Source of the DNA: Bacillota bacterium
GTDB lineage: Bacteria > Bacillota > Sulfobacillia > JAJZYS01 > JAJYTV01
Reading direction: 5' to 3'
Assembly: GCA_021786135.1 (NCBI GenBank)
Contig: JAJYNV010000410.1
Location: forward strand, 1 to 9,428
DNA length: 9,428 nucleotides
Positions 5,719 through 9,428 of this stretch are shown in pieces. A program made the position numbers and the translations under genes. Under the pieces are notes generated by a model. That model was not told where the DNA came from, made no database searches, and saw nothing but the letters and a program-made list of their open reading frames with translations. Position 1 is the first letter of the stretch. Every line of letters begins with the position of its first letter.

Positions 5719-6209
5719 ACTGGACCTTTGAGGTAGACGGAATCTGGGCCTTCCGCTTCCCGCGATATCCGGCGGTGGCGGAGCTAGCCGCCAAAGAGTT
5801 GCCGCTGTTGCCTCTCCTCGCAGAGAAAATAGGCTGCGCAGTGCCCGTTCCCGGTTGGCGCGTTACGCATAACGGCCGGCCGGCCTTCGGCTACCGCAAG
5901 ATTCTGGGGTGCCCCTTGGACGCGCGCGACATCAGGAATAACCCGGAACTTGCAGAGGAGCTGGTACGCACCTTGCGGCAGCTGCACTCCTTCCCGATTG
6001 AGGACATCTGGAAGACAACTTCGGCAACGGTGAGGGCCGTGACGTGGCCGAGAAGTACGTGCGGCCTGGAGAAACTGCCCGGCAGCGTGTTGGCCCCATG
6101 CTCAATGCGCGTGCCTCCCAGGCCATGGATGAGCGGTTTGTCGGGTTTGTAGCGAGCCTGGACTTCGCTCCCGCCCTCGTACACGGTGACCTTGGAACAG
6201 AGTACCTAG
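5646..6209 (+). pseudogene. Aminoglycoside-phosphotransferase-family (APH) remnant, frameshifted and truncated
   Basis: The first frame carries the N-lobe of a small-molecule kinase of the APH/choline-kinase family: GGWAYWTFEVDGIWAFRFPR, the helix AVAELAAKELPLLPLLAEKI, then a hinge-like FGYRKILGCPLD and ELAEELVRTLRQLHSFPIED. Near position 6010 the reading frame shifts and the second frame continues NGEGRDVAEKYVRPGETARQ through FVASLDFAPALVHGDLGTEYL at 6182-6208, which is the catalytic loop (HGDLG, with Tyr where the loop Asn or His normally sits). The Mg-binding Asp motif and the whole C-terminal part are missing; transposase-type sequence starts right there. The N-terminal start is unclear: the open frame begins at a GTG at 5646 with no good ribosome site. 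Intact relatives phosphorylate antibiotics or other hydroxylated metabolites, but this copy cannot be functional. Confidence 0.75.
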
Positions 6210-6866
6210 GCCAAGCTAGAGGCGAGGGCCGCGGCGCCGAAAGCGCACGACTCCGGCAGCGGACGGCAGATCGCGTCCTTCCTACGCTTCGAGGGGACGG
6301 AGAACGAGCAGAGCATCCAGTTGACCTACTCCTGAGACACGCCGACCTTCGAGGCCTGGGATGAACGCACTCTCGGCAAGACGATCTTGTTCTCTGACCA
6401 TCTCGACTGGAGCGACATCGCGGCGGTCGCCGCCTACCGCAGCCAGGCCTGCATCGGGGACGCCTTCGAGCAGTGGAAGGACCCGCGCTTCGTCAGTTGG
6501 TGGCCGCTGTACCACTGGACCGACTCGAAGGTGCGCGTCCACGCCCTCTACTGCACGCTCGCCCTGCTCCTGGCCTCCCTGCTCTACCGGGAGGTGCGCA
6601 AGGCGAGCGTGGAAGGTGACTTCGAGCACGTCATCAGCACGCTGGCCGGCATCCGCGGCGTCCTCGACCTGCCGCTCAAGGGGGCCGGTGAACGCAAGGG
6701 CATCAAGATTCGGCTCTCTCGCAGGTCCTCAGACCAGCAGAGGCTCCTGGATCTGCTCCAGCTGCAACACTTCCAACCCACTAGTCTCAGAGACTCAGCA
6801 GGTAATACAGCCACCCCTACCGTAGGGCCCTCCGTCGCCGCGGTTGCGCGTCACTCGCTCGGCTAA
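6210..6866 (+). pseudogene. IS1634-family transposase, 5'-truncated remnant with internal stop
   Basis: The frame at 6210-6866 reads as the C-terminal third of a DDE transposase of the IS1634 (IS4-like) group. It begins AKLEARAAAPKA, runs through SFLRFEGTENEQSIQLTYS, hits a TGA at 6333-6335, and continues TPTFEAWDERTLGKTILFSD, AAYRSQACIGDAFEQWKDPR, FVSWWPLYHWTDSKVRVHAL and YCTLALLLASLLYREVRKAS, ending with LSRRSSDQQRLLDLLQL. The AYRSQ..I.DAF.Q.KDP..VS..P..HWTD.K.RVHA.YC pattern is diagnostic, and the Glu/Asp of the last catalytic region should lie in it. The N-terminal two thirds, with the other catalytic Asp residues, and the left end of the element are absent. The last 20 residues before the stop look like read-through. 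Two small palindromes follow at 6783-6795 and 6815-6827, but I cannot identify a right terminal repeat or target duplication. Confidence 0.8.
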
Positions 6867-6869
6867 CTC

Positions 6870-7787
6870 TTAAACCCTCGCTAGGTCCTCCAGCCGAATG
6901 CCGAGGTCCTCCAGAACGGAGCGATGGATCTCCATGCGGGCGGTCTTGAGTGGGTCGACGACCTGGCAGATGCGCAGGTCCCCTTTAGCGCTTAGCAGGA
7001 TGGCGATCTCCGCGACGCTGAGCGGCGTCTGCCGCTGCAGCCAATGGGCCATCGACTTCGCTGCCGCGTTGGCTGCCTCGTCCAACGTGGGCCGTGACGC
7101 GATGGTGGCGGCCTGCTCGCTGTCCACGAGGAAGGGTGCGGGCAGGTCACGCCCCTTCAGCACCCGCAGCCGCAGCGTGACCTCACCGGCCATCTCCACC
7201 CCGGTGCTGCAGACCTCGCCGTCGCCCATGACTGCGTGCAGGTCGCCAAGCGCCAGGAGCGCTCCCGGGACCTCCACCGGCAGCACGAGGGTGGCGCCCT
7301 GACCGATAAGCTTGCAGTCCATGTTGCCGCCGTGCTCGCCGGGTGTCCCGTTCGGCACCGCGCTCTCCCGCGGGGCGGTGCCAATCACGCCGATCATCGG
7401 CCTGCAGGGGTAGGCGTGGTCCAGGAGCTTCACTGTACGGTCTACGATTGGCACGATCCGGATGGTGCTCTCCGCAAGCTCGTCGCCGAAGACGCCCATC
7501 TCCGGTCCCGTGGTCATGACGCCGTGATCCGCGGTCTCGATCCGTTCGATGGAGATCGCCAGGAGGTCACCCGGAGCTGCATCCTGCACGTAGATGGGAC
7601 CGGTGGCCGGATTGACGTGCTCCCAGTCAATCGCGACAAAAGGCTGCGTCTCGGACTGCACCTGGTTCTCAAAGCAGTCTGCGGTCTCCACGACCACGGT
7701 GTCTCCGCTAGCGACCTGCAAGGCCGGCAGGTTAAGGGGGGACATGGCGTAGATCATGCGTTCGGTGCCCAGGCGATGCGCGGCCAT
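6870..7787 (-). CDS. Acetamidase/formamidase family amidohydrolase
   Basis: A 305-residue protein of full family length that hydrolyses short-chain amides (formamide, acetamide or a related compound) to ammonia and the acid in the cytoplasm. The ATG at 7787 is preceded by AAGGAGG at good spacing. Family blocks are visible in order: DTVVVETADCFENQV (29-43), HVNPATGPIYV (57-67), the TTGPEMGVFGDE block (92-103), the strongly conserved PGEHGGNMD (149-157), the GQGATLVLPVEVPGALLALG stretch, GDLHAVMGDGEV (181-192) and GVEMAGEVTLRL. His152, Asp157, His184 and the downstream Glu fit the metal-dependent site known for the family. It lies 148 bases downstream of the permease gene on the same strand, so the two probably form a unit for uptake and breakdown of a nitrogen compound. 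The exact substrate is not readable from sequence. Its 3' end lies four bases from the stop of the convergent transposase remnant. Confidence 0.93.
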   Translation of the reverse strand: MAAHRLGTERMIYAMSPLNLPALQVASGDTVVVETADCFENQVQSETQPFVAIDWEHVNPATGPIYVQDAAPGDLLAISIERIETADHGVMTTGPEMGVFGDELAESTIRIVPIVDRTVKLLDHAYPCRPMIGVIGTAPRESAVPNGTPGEHGGNMDCKLIGQGATLVLPVEVPGALLALGDLHAVMGDGEVCSTGVEMAGEVTLRLRVLKGRDLPAPFLVDSEQAATIASRPTLDEAANAAAKSMAHWLQRQTPLSVAEIAILLSAKGDLRICQVVDPLKTARMEIHRSVLEDLGIRLEDLARV

Positions 7788-7817
7788 GGGTTGGTTCCTC
7801 CTTCCGGGTCACGATGC

Positions 7818-7855
7818 GGGGCCAGGGGAGGGTGGATTAACCCCACCCTGGCCCC
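7818..7855 (-). terminator. Strong GC-rich hairpin between permease and amidase genes
   Basis: GGGGCCA (7818-7824) pairs with TGGCCCC (7849-7855) and, inside, GGGTGG pairs with CCACCC around an AT-rich loop. It sits just upstream of the amidase ribosome binding site and about 80 bases after the permease stop codon. No U-rich tail follows on the minus strand, so it may be a partial terminator, an mRNA-stabilising stem for the permease transcript, or part of an attenuating leader for the amidase. Confidence 0.5.
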
Positions 7856-7935
7856 TCTCCTCTGCGGGGAAGCGGTCAAAGACACCGCGGGCTCCTTGCC
7901 GCCGCTCTCAGCCTATCCTGAGCTGCCTTACGGGG

Positions 7936-9375
7936 TTAGTCCGCCTGTACGGGCGGCGGGGAGGCCACTTCGCCTTCGTCTATGAACACTCGGCCAGCCG
8001 CCTTGATTGCGTCCGGTCTACGCGCGCGCAGGAAGAAGAAGAGGACGACGCCGAGCACCAGCCAGAAGACGATGATCGGTGCCGCGAAGTTCGCAGGGTA
8101 GTTCGGCACAGGGTAGACCGTTGCGAAAAGCGGCGGCAGGAAGAAGGCGATGCCAAGGATCGGTGCGACGATGTGCTTGAAGATGTTGCGCCGACTGCGG
8201 CCTTCTGTGGCGTAGTACACGATACAGGCGATATTCGTGACGATGTAGACGCAGATCATGGTGACCGTCACGAGCGTTCCGAGCATCACGTAGCCGTTCA
8301 TCGGGGCGATCCAGAAGCCCAGGAGGAACGCCACGACGACAGCGAGGATGCCCTGGAAGATGACGGCCACGGAAGGTGTACGGAACACCGGGTGCACGGT
8401 GGCGAAGCGCTCCGGCAGCGCGCCAGTGCGGCCCATGGCGAAAAGCATGCGCGTTCCGGCGGTGGAAGAGGCGTTCGTGTTGGCGATAAAGGAGTTCGCG
8501 ACCGCCAAGAAGACCGCGATCCAGCCAACACCCCAAACGCCCACTGCGAGCACATGCCAGGGGTCCGGGTTGGCGAAGAAGGTCTTCATGTTGCCGAGGC
8601 CCCAGCCGACGGTGGCCGCATAGGTGGAGAGCACGTAGAGGACGCCGATCAGCGCAGTGGCAGCCACGACGGCCTTCGTGACGTTCTTGGGGTCGCCGGT
8701 CTCCTCCGACAGGGCGACGGCGGCCTCAAAGCCAACGAAGGCCTGGATGCAATAGATCATGCCTTGGAACACGCCGCCGAAACCCCCGAACGTTGTGACC
8801 AGGGCGTTGTGGGGATTGAAGACCGCGAGCGTGTTATGGGAACCCGCGTGGATGATCAGCGTGATCGAGAGTACCGTGAACACCGCTACCTCGAATGCCC
8901 CCAGCCACATGCCGGTGCGTGCGGAGGTGCTGACGCGGTGGTACGTGAGGTACGTCACAAGCGCAGCGGCCAGGAGGACCCAGATGAACCACGGGATGTT
9001 GAGCCGGAGGTACTCCTGGATGATGTTCGCCACGAAGAAGCCGAAGATCAGGTAGATCATCGGCGCGGTCAGCAAGGACACGAAGGAGTACGCCCACCCG
9101 ACGACAAAGCCGGTGCCGCTACCGAGCGTGCGGCTGGAGTACGTGTAGAAGCTGCCCGCCGAGGGCAGGACGTGCGCCAACTCGCCAATCGACACCGCGG
9201 TCAGAACCGCGCCGATGAGTGCGAGGACGACGGACAGCGACAAGGCCGCCCCGGCATACTGCGCCGAGATGTAGATCGAGTACGCGATGGCGGCCCCTGG
9301 CGCCATGAACGTGACGCTCTGGAAGGCTACCGGCCAGATGCCCAAGGCCTTGCGGTCAAGACTCCCACCCTGCAA
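7936..9375 (-). CDS. APC-superfamily amino acid/amine permease
   Basis: A 479-residue polytopic inner-membrane transporter that should carry an amino acid or related amine using the proton or sodium gradient. I place the start at TTG 9375, since GAGAGGTGAGG lies just before it and the residues upstream look unrelated; the frame is open to 9417. About 12 hydrophobic segments follow. Family marks are FMAPGAAIAYSI in the first segment, the LPSAGSFYTYSSRTLG loop (about 72-85), and FVGFEAAVALSEETGDPKNV (213-232), the classic FE..a.L.EE..dP motif of segment 6. The C-terminal tail is short and polar. The acetamidase gene follows on the same strand, hinting at an amide, amine or amino-acid-derived nitrogen source. 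The specific substrate (e.g. ethanolamine, GABA, branched-chain amino acids) cannot be told from sequence. Confidence 0.92.
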   Translation of the reverse strand: MQGGSLDRKALGIWPVAFQSVTFMAPGAAIAYSIYISAQYAGAALSLSVVLALIGAVLTAVSIGELAHVLPSAGSFYTYSSRTLGSGTGFVVGWAYSFVSLLTAPMIYLIFGFFVANIIQEYLRLNIPWFIWVLLAAALVTYLTYHRVSTSARTGMWLGAFEVAVFTVLSITLIIHAGSHNTLAVFNPHNALVTTFGGFGGVFQGMIYCIQAFVGFEAAVALSEETGDPKNVTKAVVAATALIGVLYVLSTYAATVGWGLGNMKTFFANPDPWHVLAVGVWGVGWIAVFLAVANSFIANTNASSTAGTRMLFAMGRTGALPERFATVHPVFRTPSVAVIFQGILAVVVAFLLGFWIAPMNGYVMLGTLVTVTMICVYIVTNIACIVYYATEGRSRRNIFKHIVAPILGIAFFLPPLFATVYPVPNYPANFAAPIIVFWLVLGVVLFFFLRARRPDAIKAAGRVFIDEGEVASPPPVQAD

Positions 9376-9428
9376 TTGCCTCACCTCTCTATAGCAGCGC
9401 TCTCCGGGCGAACCCAAGTGTCGTCGCT

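Noticed and set aside
6783..6827. Two 6-bp palindromes considered as the right end of the insertion sequence
   Set aside because: They are short, and no matching left end or target duplication could be found.
7236..7985. Plus-strand open frame opposite the amidase
   Set aside because: Entirely antisense to a conserved amidase gene and without protein-family features.

Overview
The window is high-GC bacterial DNA. A cobyrinate amidase gene beside an alpha-ribazole-kinase-like gene, a riboswitch-controlled B12-binding lipoprotein, purine-rich Shine-Dalgarno sites and GTG/TTG starts fit a GC-rich Bacillota-type organism. That placement is an inference from gene content; no rRNA or other phylogenetic marker is present.

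Left part (1-2606) is about cobalamin. The end of cbiA (1-534) overlaps by four bases a PurM/AIR-synthase-like gene resembling CblS (531-1280). Both end at a 37-nt near-perfect palindrome, on whose other side a minus-strand BtuF-type lipoprotein gene (1334-2266) converges. That gene has a complete cobalamin riboswitch (2379-2531), and its leader can form both a terminator-like hairpin and a helix that covers the ribosome binding site. So de novo/lower-ligand assembly and B12 uptake are encoded back to back.

Middle part (2607-6866) is accessory and decayed. It holds an unrecognised minus-strand gene broken by two compensating frameshifts (2934-3569), one intact EAL-PAS cyclic-di-GMP phosphodiesterase (3945-5114), three tiny overlapping minus-strand ORFs of unknown function (5266-5718), a frameshifted aminoglycoside-phosphotransferase-like pseudogene (5646-6209), and the 3' part of an IS1634-type transposase (6210-6866) joined directly to that pseudogene in the middle of its catalytic motif. 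This looks like a scar of past insertion and deletion.

Right part (6870-9428) is a minus-strand metabolic pair: an APC-type amino-acid/amine permease (7936-9375, TTG start) followed by an acetamidase/formamidase (6870-7787), separated by about 150 bases containing a strong GC-rich hairpin. They may cooperate in taking up and hydrolysing an amide or nitrogen compound, but the substrate cannot be read from the sequence.

I found no convincing new multi-gene defence or mobile system. The best candidates for a second look are the EAL-PAS protein with its cysteine cluster, the dual expression platform of the riboswitch, the three overlapping mini-ORFs and the APH/transposase junction.
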